DNA from: Treponema sp.
GTDB lineage: Bacteria; Spirochaetota; Spirochaetia; Treponematales; Breznakiellaceae
DNA length: 8,479 nt
Assembly: GCA_031278025.1 (NCBI GenBank)
Contig: JAITLF010000180.1
Coordinates: forward strand, 1 to 8,479
Direction: 5' to 3'
Part shown: positions 1-7,790 of the stretch, piece by piece
How positions within the stretch are numbered: the stretch's first letter is position 1
How the letters are laid out: each line of letters starts with the position of its first letter
Translations under genes and position numbers: made by a program
Notes under the pieces: model-generated
The model's input: only the letters and a program-made list of their open reading frames with translations
Told to the model about the DNA's origin: nothing
The model's database searches: none

Positions 1-1052
1 TGGTACACATTCATTCGCAGTGCGGTTATTTTTTCGAGCATTTGATTAAAGCTCCGGTTCATCAGGGTTAACTCCCGGGACAGGACGCGTTCGGGAAGCC
101 GCTCATCCATTTCGCCAAAGCCAACCCGGTCCATAACCGATGCGGCCAGTGATATGGGATGGAGTACCAGTCGATTGAGGAGCACATACACAAAAACAAT
201 AACGGCAAGAATAATCAGGGTTATGCCCAAAAACCCAAACCGGACAGTCGCCGGAAGCTGCTGATAAAGTTCCTGCCGGTTGAAAGACAGGCCCAGAGTG
301 TAGATGCCGTAGGCGGACGGCTTTTGGAGGACCCCGCGATTTCCCCCTTCGCCGGTATTGCCGGGCAAGGGCAGGCCGGAATGTCCGGCGGAACCGGAAA
401 CCAGTACCCGGCTCCGGGGATCGGCAAAAAAGAAAAAGCCCTTATCACCACCTGCGGCTTCCGGTAATTCGGGGAGCAGGTGGGCAAGGTTTATACCTAA
501 AACTATCATCACTGTATCCGATATATAGCTGCGGAGTAAATAGTACCCTCCCGTGCGTTTTTCGCAATGCCACCACTGCAGCAGGGTTTGTTCCGCGGCA
601 TACATGGACGTCAAGTCCCGGCGCAGCATTTCGTTTTCCGCCCGAAATTGGGAATTAACGCTGATCATCATATCGTCATCAAAACGGCGGTTGTAAAAAT
701 AGAAGAAATCGATATTGCCGATCATGGGGATGTGATCAATCACGGAACGATAAATGGCATATTTGGTATGCATATACCGGTTTCTGTCGGTGGTAAAGCG
801 GGCTATGAGAAAGTCCTGGTTGTTGGACGATACCAGGTTGTCCAGGAAAACGCCGGCAACTAAAAGCCGGTGATCAATTTCCTGCTGCTTAAGGCTGAGA
901 AGCTCCCGGTAGCTTCCCCCCGCCTGCTCCACCAGCAGCGCCGATGCCCCCTGATAGGTTAACAATATAAGCAGCCCTGCGGGAAGGATAACCGCGGCCA
1001 GCAGAAAAAATACAAGAAAACCCAGGGGCAGGGAAAAAGCTCTCTTTTTCAT
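1..1052 (-). CDS. YesM-type sensor histidine kinase, N-terminal 350 residues (3' part cut by window edge)
   Basis: Translating the minus strand from the ATG at 1052-1050 gives an uninterrupted frame to the window edge, starting MKKRAFSLPLGFLVF. Residues about 8-30 form a membrane segment. Residues about 31-270 are a poorly conserved extracytoplasmic sensor region. Residues about 271-293 (RFGFLGITLIILAVIVFVYV) form a second membrane segment. Residues about 294-350 match a HAMP linker, with the expected HPI motif, a glycine-containing connector and ELTLMNRSFNQMLEKI. In the YesM family this is followed by a His_kinase/HATPase core, which lies outside the window, so no phospho-acceptor histidine is seen. 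Such kinases usually pair with an AraC-type YesN regulator and control adjacent Lpl-type sugar importers. The divergent transporter operon fits this. The start was chosen because it places the first membrane helix directly at the N-terminus. A TTG at 1100 is in frame upstream but has no ribosome site. Confidence 0.88.
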   Translation of the reverse strand, partial: MKKRAFSLPLGFLVFFLLAAVILPAGLLILLTYQGASALLVEQAGGSYRELLSLKQQEIDHRLLVAGVFLDNLVSSNNQDFLIARFTTDRNRYMHTKYAIYRSVIDHIPMIGNIDFFYFYNRRFDDDMMISVNSQFRAENEMLRRDLTSMYAAEQTLLQWWHCEKRTGGYYLLRSYISDTVMIVLGINLAHLLPELPEAAGGDKGFFFFADPRSRVLVSGSAGHSGLPLPGNTGEGGNRGVLQKPSAYGIYTLGLSFNRQELYQQLPATVRFGFLGITLIILAVIVFVYVLLNRLVLHPISLAASVMDRVGFGEMDERLPERVLSRELTLMNRSFNQMLEKITALRMNVY

Positions 1053-1067
1053 GGACCTATTATACCA
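1052..1067 (-). promoter_or_regulatory. Extended -10 promoter of the kinase gene, possibly leaderless transcript
   Basis: On the minus strand the bases just before the kinase ATG read TGGTATAATAGGTCC-ATG. This is a perfect TATAAT (1064-1059) with an upstream TGn extension. Only six bases separate the -10 from the ATG, so transcription would start at or within a base or two of the start codon. There is no recognisable -35 box at 16-18 bases. No good ribosome site precedes the ATG; the AGG at 1058-1056 is too close. Confidence 0.5.
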
Positions 1068-1165
1068 TGATACCGGTGAGGAGCAGATAAGAAACAGCAA
1101 AAAGTCGAGAATTCATAACAAAGTAGTCAAGAAACAGGTAGCGGAAGTAAAAATTTTCGCTTCAT

Positions 1166-1179
1166 ACTATTTAAATAGT
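1166..1179. promoter_or_regulatory. Perfect 14-base palindrome, candidate operator
   Basis: ACTATTTAAATAGT is a perfect inverted repeat with no spacer, located 48 bases before the binding-protein start in the divergent gap. It overlaps AT-rich hexamers (TACTAT at 1165-1170, TATTTA at 1168-1173) that could act as a -10 without a convincing -35. That would suit an activator-dependent promoter or a repressor site. The regulator is unknown, and AraC-family proteins normally bind direct repeats rather than palindromes. Confidence 0.35.
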
Positions 1180-1181
1180 TA

Positions 1182-1197
1182 CCGGAACCAAGTCCGG
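1182..1197 (+). repeat. Small inverted repeat in the leader of the transporter operon
   Basis: CCGGA at 1182-1186 and TCCGG at 1193-1197 form a five-pair stem with a six-base loop. It lies between the palindrome and the AGGAGG ribosome site (1213-1218) of the binding-protein gene. It has no T-run and is not a terminator. It could be incidental. Confidence 0.25.
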
Positions 1198-1226
1198 AAA
1201 AACCTGTTGTTCAGGAGGAAAGCAAA

Positions 1227-2703
1227 ATGAAAAAATGTGTATTCCTATGCGCTCTGCTGGTCTGTTTTGCCCTGCAAATGGCGCCCTGCGGCGGTAACCA
1301 ATCCGCCGCCGCCGGATCCGGCCGGGTGGATGAACTGGTGTGGGTCTATAATACATGGGGCATGATTCCGCCGGATACGCCCAAGGTGGAGGCCGCCATA
1401 AACGAGTATCTGGCTGCAAAAAATTTGGGCATCAAGGTAAAACTTATGCCCCTTGGTATAGGCGAATCCTTCCAGCGAATCCCCCTCATGCTGGCTTCCC
1501 CCAGCGAGCCCCTGGATTTATTGCCTGTTATGGGCTCCCAGGCCAATTCCTACTTTCAGCAGGGCCAGCTCATACCCCTGGACGATCTTTTGAAGGTACA
1601 CGGTCAGGAAATGGTAAAGACCGTGGGGGAACGCTACCTTTCCGCCTGCCGCATAAACGGTGAACAAGTGGGAATTCCTGCCCTGAAGGATATGGCCAGG
1701 GGCTTCGGTCTTTTGGTTACCAGGGAATATGTGGACAAGTACCGGCTGGACCTGGGCAAGGTAAAAACCATTGAGGATGTTACCCCCATTTTAGCGGCCA
1801 TAAAAAAGGCGGAACCAAACTTCTACCCCCTTAACCTATCCAACAGTGTAAATTGCGTCACCTTATCGATTCCCCACGATACTTTGGGGGACGATTTTGG
1901 GGTATTGATAGGGCAGGATCGCAAGGTGGTTAATCTTTTTGAAACCCCCATATACCGCCAACGGGTTGAATTGTTCCGTTCCTGGTATTTAGCCGGCTAT
2001 ATTCCCCGGGATGCGGCAACTAAAGAGGATAGTAATGCTGTTGCGCTGCGGGCAGGTGCGGCATGCGCCTACTTTACCCTGGGAAAACCGGGGATAGAAG
2101 TTGAAGACGCCGTAAGCGCCGGTATGCCCCTGGAACTGGCCAGGATCAATCAGGGCTATTCCACCACATCGGACATCAACGGATTAATGTGGGCCATTCC
2201 CCTTAACGCAAAACACCCGGAAAAATCCATGATCCTTATGAACCTGCTTTTTACCGATCCGGTGTTGATCAACCTAATCGACTACGGAATTGAAGGGGTA
2301 CATTACGTTAAGCGCCCTGACGGGACCATCGGGTATCCCTCCGGGGTAAGCGCCGCGGATTCGCCCTATATGCTCAATATGAGCTGGCAGCTTGGAAACC
2401 AGTGGCTTTCTTATGTTTGGGAAGGATCGCCGCCGGATCTTTACAAACAGCTTCAGGCCTACAACAACAGCGCCGCCCCTTCCCCGGCCATGGGCTTTAG
2501 CTTTGACAACAGCAGGGTTATGGCGCAAATATCCGCCCTCACCGCGGTGGCGGATCAATACCGGGTTAACCTGGAAACCGGCAGCGTGGATATTACGCTG
2601 CTGGACGAATTTAACGCCAAGCTTAAACAGGCGGGGACTGGACGAGGTTATAGCGGAAAAACAACGTCAGCTTAACGCGTGGTTTGCGGCAAACGGAAAG
2701 TAG
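1227..2703 (+). CDS. Sugar ABC transporter solute-binding lipoprotein (LplA/YtcQ type), frameshifted near the 3' end
   Basis: This is the extracytoplasmic binding protein of a carbohydrate importer. The N-terminus MKKCVFLCALLVCFALQMAPC has a lysine start, a hydrophobic core and Cys21 as the probable lipidation site. The MAPC lipobox is non-canonical (proline before Cys), which spirochaetes tolerate better than most bacteria. The body of about 480 residues fits family 1 binding proteins. The C-terminal region, including GFSFDNSRVMAQISALTAV and LETGSVDITLLDEFNAKLK, resembles the DUF3502 tail of LplA-like proteins. The intact frame stops at 2675, ending in an unlike-family tail (TGRGYSGKTTSA). 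From 2638 the next frame reads LDEVIAEKQRQLNAW and stops at 2703, which is the tail expected for the family. One surplus base near 2637 explains this. AGGAGG at 1213-1218 sits eight bases before ATG. It is the first gene of the operon. Confidence 0.9.
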
Positions 2704-2708
2704 GGACC

Positions 2709-3623
2709 GTGAAAAAGGGCTCTTTGGCACGGCGGTATTGGCCGCTTTACACCATGATGATACCCGGCCTTTTGTACCTGGTGATCAACAACTATATCCC
2801 CATGTTCGGCCTGATTATTGCTTTTAAGCGGCTGAACTTTCGGCTGGGTATCCTCAGGAGCCCCTGGGTCGGCCTGGAGAATTTCAAATTTCTTTTCATC
2901 ACCCCCGATGCTTTTGTGATTACCAGAAACACCATCCTCTACAATCTGGTGTTTATCGGGGTACATATGATAACGGGGATCTTTTTTGCCCTTGTCCTGA
3001 ACGAAGTAAGGAGGCCTTTTGCCAAAAGCATATACCAGAATCTGATTCTCCTGCCCTACCTTATCTCCATGGTGATTGTGGCATACCTGGTTTATGCTTT
3101 CCTCTCCATGGATACCGGGCTTATCAACAAATCGATTCTGCTCCCCCTGGGCAGGGAAGAAATTATGTGGTACCAGGCAAAGCGATACTGGCCTTTTATT
3201 CTGGTTCTGGTCAGTACCTGGAAGGGTTTTGGGTTTAACTGCATCATCTACCTTTCTTCTCTGGTGAGCATCCCCAAGGACTATTACGAAGCGGCCTACA
3301 TGGACGGGGCCGGGAAATTCCGCCAGCTTTGGCATATCACCCTGCCCCTGCTCAAGCCTACGGTGATCATCCTTACCCTCCTGGCGGTGGGGCGGATGTT
3401 TTATTCCGACTTCGGCCTTTTTTACCAGGTACCCCTGAACCAGGGCGCGCTTTACGATGTAACCAACACCATCGACACCTATGTGTACCGGGCATTGCTG
3501 AATTTGGGAAACATCCAAATGTCCTCTGCCGCGGGGTTTTATCAGTCCATTGTCGGATTTATCTGCATCATCACCGCCAATGGGGTGGTGCGGAAGATAG
3601 AACCCTCCGGCGCTTTGTTTTAG
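2709..3623 (+). CDS. Sugar ABC transporter permease, LplB type
   Basis: This is the first of two inner-membrane subunits of the importer. I start it at GTG 2709 (VKKGSLARRYWPLYTMMIPG), giving 304 residues, which is normal for the family. An in-frame ATG at 2679 exists, but the ten extra residues overlap the restored 3' end of the binding-protein gene and are probably not translated. About six membrane segments are visible (near 15-35, 76-98, 112-133, 162-183, 216-238 and 276-294). Residues 194-213 carry the permease EAA signature (EAAYMDGAG then ITLP), which docks the ATPase subunit. GGAAAG at 2695-2700 is a usable ribosome site for GTG. Only five bases separate it from the restored binding-protein stop, so the two are probably translationally coupled. 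Confidence 0.9.
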   Translation: MKKGSLARRYWPLYTMMIPGLLYLVINNYIPMFGLIIAFKRLNFRLGILRSPWVGLENFKFLFITPDAFVITRNTILYNLVFIGVHMITGIFFALVLNEVRRPFAKSIYQNLILLPYLISMVIVAYLVYAFLSMDTGLINKSILLPLGREEIMWYQAKRYWPFILVLVSTWKGFGFNCIIYLSSLVSIPKDYYEAAYMDGAGKFRQLWHITLPLLKPTVIILTLLAVGRMFYSDFGLFYQVPLNQGALYDVTNTIDTYVYRALLNLGNIQMSSAAGFYQSIVGFICIITANGVVRKIEPSGALF

Positions 3624-3646
3624 AAGGTTTGTTTTAGGAGCAAAAC

Positions 3647-4528
3647 ATGGTTTCACCACAGGAAAAAGGAATCCTGCTGTTTTCTCATCTTATACTGATC
3701 CTTGCATCAGCGGCTTGTGTTATTCCTTTTGTTATCATGATCGCCGCCTCGGTCACCAGCGAGAATTCCCTGGTTTTGTCCGGATATCAGCTTTTACCCC
3801 GGGAGTTTAGTTTCGCCGCCTATGAGTACCTATGGCTGCAAAAAGAAGCTATCCTCCGGGCCTACGGCATTACCGTCATCACTACCGCCCTGGGGACCGG
3901 CATCTCCCTGGTCATCACCGTGCTTTTGGCCTATCCTCTTGCCATAAGGGATCTTCCCGGACGGGGCCTTGTTTCGTTTCTGCTGATATTCTCCATGCTG
4001 TTTAACGGCGGCCTGGTACCCACCTATATCATGTATACCCAATATTTTCATCTTAAAAACACTTTGTGGGCCTTGATTGTTCCGGGAATGTTGATGAATG
4101 CCTTTAACGTGATCCTAATCCGCAGCTATTTTATATCCAGCGTTCCCGGGGAAATGATCGAAGCCGGCCGTATTGACGGAGCAGGGGAATACGGCATTCT
4201 TTTCAAAATTGTACTGCCGATTTCCACACCTATTCTGGCGACTATTGGCCTGATGACCGGGCTTGGCTATTGGAACAACTGGTACAATGGAATGATCTAT
4301 CTAAGCGATGACACCTGGTACAGCATCCAGGTGCTGCTCAACGCGATTCTGACCAATGTGCAGTATTTGGCCAACAACGAGGTTGGCGCCCGGCTGAACA
4401 TCCGCCTTCCCACCGCCTCGGTACGTATGGCCATCGCCGCCATCGCGGTACTGCCCATACTTATTGCATATCCCTTCTTTCAGAAATATTTTGTAAAAAG
4501 CATCACCCTGGGTGCAATAAAGGGATAA
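3647..4528 (+). CDS. Sugar ABC transporter permease, YtcP/LplC type
   Basis: This is the second membrane subunit, 293 residues, pairing with the LplB-type protein to form the channel. The signature of this branch is clear: FNGGLVPTYIMYTQYFHLKNT at residues 119-139, an EAA-like loop at 172-191 (EAGRIDGAG then KIVLP), a WNNW motif near 209-212, and the conserved end YFVKSITLGAIKG. Five to six hydrophobic segments are present. AGGAG at 3636-3640 lies six bases before ATG. The gene follows the LplB-type permease after 23 bases. No ATPase gene follows, which is usual where a shared MsmK-like ATPase is encoded elsewhere. Confidence 0.92.
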   Translation: MVSPQEKGILLFSHLILILASAACVIPFVIMIAASVTSENSLVLSGYQLLPREFSFAAYEYLWLQKEAILRAYGITVITTALGTGISLVITVLLAYPLAIRDLPGRGLVSFLLIFSMLFNGGLVPTYIMYTQYFHLKNTLWALIVPGMLMNAFNVILIRSYFISSVPGEMIEAGRIDGAGEYGILFKIVLPISTPILATIGLMTGLGYWNNWYNGMIYLSDDTWYSIQVLLNAILTNVQYLANNEVGARLNIRLPTASVRMAIAAIAVLPILIAYPFFQKYFVKSITLGAIKG

Positions 4529-4538
4529 GGAGACTCCT

Positions 4539-6911
4539 ATGAACCAAAGGCTGCATGAAGTTCTTTCAGGGCAAGGCGCCAATTACCTATTCCCCTTTTT
4601 CTGGCAGCGGGGAGAAGATGAAAAAACCATCCGCCACTATATGGAGATCATCCATGGCTGTGGAATTGGGGCGGTTTGTATAGAGAGCCGGCCCCATCCT
4701 GATTTTTGCGGACCCCGGTGGTGGGCAACCATGGATGTGATTATGGACGAGGCCGGAAAACGGGCCATGGGAGTTTGGGTGCTGGACGATTCCCATTTTC
4801 CCACCGGATACTGTAACGGACTGGTAAAAACTAAATATCCGGAAAGCCGCAAACGCTTTCTTGAGATGACCTATATTGACGCGGTGGGGCCCCGCCGGGA
4901 CATGAAGTTTATTTACCAAAACACTATAGCTTCGTTAAAAAACCCTTTTGATCCTAAAGCCACGGCGGAAGCAAGTCCGCCGGAATTTATCGGCGCTGTG
5001 GCAGTTCAAGGGGAAAAACGGATCATCCCGAACAGAATAACCGAGGATCAAAAAATCCTTTGGGACCTTCCTCCGGGGCATTGGCGGGTTTACCTTTTTT
5101 ACGAAACCCGGCCAAACCCCCAAACCCCCCAGTCCCGGCCGGATCATGTAAACCTCCTCGATCCCAAGGCAGGGGAAATCCTCATTGAAGCGGTTTATGA
5201 ACCCCATTACCAGCGTTATGGGGTTGACTTTGGCAAAACCTTCCGGGGTTTTTTTTCTGATGAAACCGAGTTGGGGAATGTCCTGTGGGGCTATCAATTT
5301 GACTACCAGTTGGGGAAAAACATTCCCCTGCCCTGGTCAACTGAGCTTCGGGAAGAACTAAAGGGGGATATGATCTACTGGCCGGATCTTTGGGACCTGC
5401 ACGGCGATGGGGGCAAAGAATTCCGGGTTATCTACATGGACCGGGTAACAGCCCTGGTGCGGGAAAATTTTACCCGCAAATTGGAAGGGTGGTGTACCGA
5501 ACGGGGAGTGGAACATATCGGCCATGTACTTGAGGACAACGGGGTACACACCGCCACCGGGGTCGGCATGGGCCACTATTTCCGCGCCATGGAGGGTTAT
5601 GCCATGGGTGGGGTGGACGTGGTACTAAACCAGCTGCTTCCGGGGCTGGATGATATACAGGATATGAACACTATGCCCGGGGGCCTTAAGTGGAACGGTG
5701 AACTATTCCATTATGAACTTGCCAAACTTGGGTCCAGCTGTGCCCATCTCCACCCGGAAAAAAAAGGCAAATCCATGGTAGAGATCTTCGGCGCCTTTGG
5801 CTGGCATGAAGGCCTACGGCTTGAAAAATGGCTGGCTGATCATTTCCTGGTCCGGGGGGTAAACCATTTTGTGCCCCATGCTTTTAGCATGGCAGCCTTT
5901 CCTGACCGCGACTGTCCGCCCCACTTCTATGCCCATGGAAAAAATACTCAATTCCCCTGGTTTGGCCGCTTGATGACCTATATGAACCGGGCGGCCCATC
6001 TCCTCAACGGCGGAAAAGAAGTTATTTCCCTTGCGGTACTGTACCCGGCTGAATTGGAATGGTGCGGAAGCAGCTATCCCCTAAGCCGCATGGCAAAACA
6101 TCTGACCCGTCAACAGATCGATTTTGATATTGTACCACTGGACTTGCTGGAAAAAATCACCCATCAGGTTCTTCTTGTCCCCAAGGCTGCATATTATCCC
6201 GGGAAGTTACAGGCAAAACTTGAGGCGGTGGCAAAGCAGGGGATCAGGATCGAGTATGTGGACGACTCTAATGTCGATGCGGTTGTTCAGAGCCTTGCGG
6301 AAAAAGGAATGGGGGTAAACATCTGCAAGGAACGGCACGATTATCTCAGGGCCATGCACTATGTGCATGAAAGCCAGGAGGCTGCTACGGCCCTGGATGT
6401 TTATTTTCTGTTTAACGAGCATCCCTGCGAATCCATAAACCTTACCTTAACCCTGCCGTCGGGAGCGGTACAATACGATCCCATGGACAACCGCCTAATC
6501 GAAAAAGATCAAGACCGGATAAGCCTGCTGCCCTACGAAAGCAGAATCTATGTTTCCGGAGACCTGGGCGATGGGCCGGTCAGCCCGGCCTTTATTCCGG
6601 AAGGACAGATTACCATCGCGAAAAATCGCTTTACCCTTGAACAGGTTCCCCGGCGGGCAATACTGGACCTGGGTATGGTTCACGAAACCGCCCTAGTGTA
6701 TATCAACGGGCAGGCCATAGGCAGCCTTATTTCCACCCCCTACCGGCTGGAAGTTCCGCCGGCCTGCCTAAAAACCGGACTCAATACCCTGGAGGTACAG
6801 GTTATTACAACCATGAACCACCAAATGCCGCCGGATTTCTTTAGCATGATGGTGGCGGAAGAGCCGTCCGGCTGGTCCGGGGAAGGAGTATTGTATCTGA
6901 GCGGTTGCTGA
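4539..6911 (+). CDS. GH106-like glycoside hydrolase, cytoplasmic
   Basis: A 790-residue protein without a signal peptide, so it probably cleaves imported oligosaccharides in the cytoplasm. The N-terminal half looks like a TIM-barrel: FFWQRGEDE (21-29), AVCIESRPHPDF (45-56), VWVLDDSHFPTGYCNG (79-94), FFSDETELGN (238-247), HIGHVLEDNGVHTATG (326-341), MVEIFGAFGWHEG (413-425) and the LVRGVNHFVPHAFS stretch (437-450). Candidate acidic catalytic residues are Glu242, Glu244, Glu332 and Glu415; I cannot say which are used. Residues about 700-765 form a galactose-binding-like beta-sandwich (ILDLGMVHETALVYINGQ, then LKTGLNTLEVQV), the usual C-terminal module of GH106 and GH2-like enzymes. GH106 members are alpha-L-rhamnosidases, so a rhamnoside substrate is possible, but substrate is inference. 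AAGGAG at 4527-4532 overlaps the permease stop, and the gap is ten bases, so it belongs to the transporter operon. Confidence 0.8.
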   Translation: MNQRLHEVLSGQGANYLFPFFWQRGEDEKTIRHYMEIIHGCGIGAVCIESRPHPDFCGPRWWATMDVIMDEAGKRAMGVWVLDDSHFPTGYCNGLVKTKYPESRKRFLEMTYIDAVGPRRDMKFIYQNTIASLKNPFDPKATAEASPPEFIGAVAVQGEKRIIPNRITEDQKILWDLPPGHWRVYLFYETRPNPQTPQSRPDHVNLLDPKAGEILIEAVYEPHYQRYGVDFGKTFRGFFSDETELGNVLWGYQFDYQLGKNIPLPWSTELREELKGDMIYWPDLWDLHGDGGKEFRVIYMDRVTALVRENFTRKLEGWCTERGVEHIGHVLEDNGVHTATGVGMGHYFRAMEGYAMGGVDVVLNQLLPGLDDIQDMNTMPGGLKWNGELFHYELAKLGSSCAHLHPEKKGKSMVEIFGAFGWHEGLRLEKWLADHFLVRGVNHFVPHAFSMAAFPDRDCPPHFYAHGKNTQFPWFGRLMTYMNRAAHLLNGGKEVISLAVLYPAELEWCGSSYPLSRMAKHLTRQQIDFDIVPLDLLEKITHQVLLVPKAAYYPGKLQAKLEAVAKQGIRIEYVDDSNVDAVVQSLAEKGMGVNICKERHDYLRAMHYVHESQEAATALDVYFLFNEHPCESINLTLTLPSGAVQYDPMDNRLIEKDQDRISLLPYESRIYVSGDLGDGPVSPAFIPEGQITIAKNRFTLEQVPRRAILDLGMVHETALVYINGQAIGSLISTPYRLEVPPACLKTGLNTLEVQVITTMNHQMPPDFFSMMVAEEPSGWSGEGVLYLSGC

Positions 6912-6991
6912 GTTTTGGAATCGGCTATCTTGTGGAATTTCTTTTGAAGCGCGAATTTCATACCTCTTTCCGGGGACATTTCTATTGGCTG

Positions 6992-7040
6992 TTGACACCG
7001 CCTTGACAAATCCCCGGCCTTCCGATATTCGGGCGGTGTT
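6992..7040 (+). promoter_or_regulatory. Candidate promoter with doubled TTGACA inside an inverted repeat
   Basis: After the hydrolase stop there is no clear rho-independent terminator. Two perfect TTGACA hexamers occur at 6992-6997 and 7003-7008. The second is followed at exactly 17 bases by TATTCG (7026-7031), a weak -10. Eight-base arms ACACCGCC (6995-7002) and GGCGGTGT (7032-7039) flank this, so a dimeric regulator or an RNA stem could act here. The predicted start would lead into the ribosome site at 7054-7059. Confidence 0.4.
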
Positions 7041-7066
7041 CTACTTTACGAAAAAGGATAAGCGGC

Positions 7067-7497
7067 ATGGAGATAGACCAGCCGCCTCTGGTACTGCCGT
7101 TCATGTGTGTCGGACTGGTTCCAGCGCAACGGGCATGAAGCAGCTGTCCGGGGACTTGACCGTGAAGCCTTGGCGAAGCTGGCGGCGGAGGGGAAAACCC
7201 GGTACGGCCTTGACCCGGAATTTTCGCGGTACATGGAGTTGGGGGCTTGGATGGCAAAAACAAAAAACAAAACGTGTCTTGACTGCCTTCATTGAAGTAT
7301 CGGCGAAGTCAACGGCCAATAACCGGCTGTGTTACTGCGCCAAAGGGGGAAAAGAAGCGCAGCACCGGGAACCGTTCTGGTTGGAAAAGCAGGTATGCGG
7401 GGAATTTTACAGTATGGGTTCCCGCATTACGCCCCATGTCTCCAGGAAACCCCTGCTGAAAGGCGTGGACTTCCTGTCCGGGCTATCACGCAGGTAA
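7067..7497 (+). pseudogene. Cys-rich (zinc-ribbon-like) hypothetical gene split over three frames
   Basis: I do not recognise the family. AAGGAT at 7054-7059 sits seven bases before ATG 7067, which opens MEIDQPPLVLPFMC. This frame soon becomes meaningless and stops at about 7138. From 7107 another frame reads SDWFQRNGHEAAVRGLDREA and on to KNKTCLDCLH, stopping at 7293-7295. From 7294 the third frame reads NNRLCYCAKGGKEAQHREPF, then LEKQVCGEFYSM, and stops at 7497. Joined, they give about 143 residues with CxxC, CxC and a final Cys, like a small zinc ribbon. The first break lies in a TGTGTGT tract, where losing one GT unit would explain it; the second needs one surplus base near 7293. The last stop overlaps the ribosome site of the next gene, which supports 7497 as the true end. 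Alternatively these are two short genes, or the breaks are assembly errors. Confidence 0.5.
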
Positions 7498-7508
7498 GGG
7501 GTTTATAC

Positions 7509-7769
7509 ATGAGCGACAGTGATGGAATTCAAATATCGGACAGACCTTCCTGGGAACATACGGGGAAAGAACTGTTAGCGATACTCGGCAAAAGGATTAT
7601 CGCCCTGCCCTCTAAAATGCTGGGGTTCAAGCCGTTTTGTCTGTACCTTGCGACATGGTTATTAGTGCGGGGGTACATTAAAGACTGGATATGGTTTGCG
7701 GTGGTGGTGATGGTCTTGTTCGGGATTGTGGGCTTAAAGGTCATTTCAAGGTGGAATGCCGAAAAATGA
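7509..7769 (+). CDS. Small two-helix membrane protein, unknown function
   Basis: An 86-residue protein starting MSDSDGIQISDRPSWEH. AAGGGG at 7496-7501 lies seven bases before ATG 7509; the open frame extends further upstream, but no better ribosome site is there and that part overlaps the preceding gene. The N-terminal 40 residues are hydrophilic to amphipathic. Residues about 42-57 and 60-80 form two hydrophobic segments separated by a short RGYIKD turn, and the tail is basic (SRWNAEK). Size and topology resemble holins or other small accessory envelope proteins, but I see no family signature. The TGA stop lies inside the first hairpin of a downstream cluster. Confidence 0.7.
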   Translation: MSDSDGIQISDRPSWEHTGKELLAILGKRIIALPSKMLGFKPFCLYLATWLLVRGYIKDWIWFAVVVMVLFGIVGLKVISRWNAEK

Positions 7770-7789
7770 CTTCCATGTCATTTTTCGGC
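7758..7789 (+). terminator. Perfect 13-pair hairpin over the stop codon, possible terminator or attenuator
   Basis: GCCGAAAAATGAC (7758-7770) and GTCATTTTTCGGC (7777-7789) are exact reverse complements with the loop TTCCAT. The left arm contains the TGA stop of the 86-residue gene. The A5 and T5 runs inside the arms make a short inner stem followed by a T-run on either strand, so a bidirectional terminator is plausible. It is not the classical GC-rich stem plus T-tail. Confidence 0.5.
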
Positions 7790-7790
7790 C

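Noticed and set aside
159..863. Two plus-strand open frames of about 100 codons each
   Set aside because: They are antisense to the histidine kinase gene, whose minus-strand frame is continuous and carries membrane and HAMP features.
2630..2645. Programmed +1 frameshifting in the binding-protein gene
   Set aside because: No slippery codon followed by a stop (such as the RF2-type site), no internal ribosome-like stimulator and no precedent in this family are visible.
2679..2708. ATG 2679 as the start of the first permease
   Set aside because: The extra ten residues are an off-frame reading of the restored binding-protein tail. GTG 2709 fits the family N-terminus and follows that gene's restored stop.
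2667..3659. Long open frame of 330 codons on the minus strand
   Set aside because: It lies opposite the LplB-type permease, which has clear family motifs. The antisense translation is low-complexity in character, with no ribosome site or family signature.
6985..7497. A single 170-codon gene covering the Cys-rich region
   Set aside because: Its first two thirds read through the promoter-like region and show no protein-like pattern. Only the part after 7294 joins sensibly to the neighbouring frames.
7329..7508. Upstream extension of the 86-residue membrane protein
   Set aside because: The extra 60 codons overlap the Cys-rich gene in another frame and lack a ribosome site, while ATG 7509 has AAGGGG seven bases upstream.
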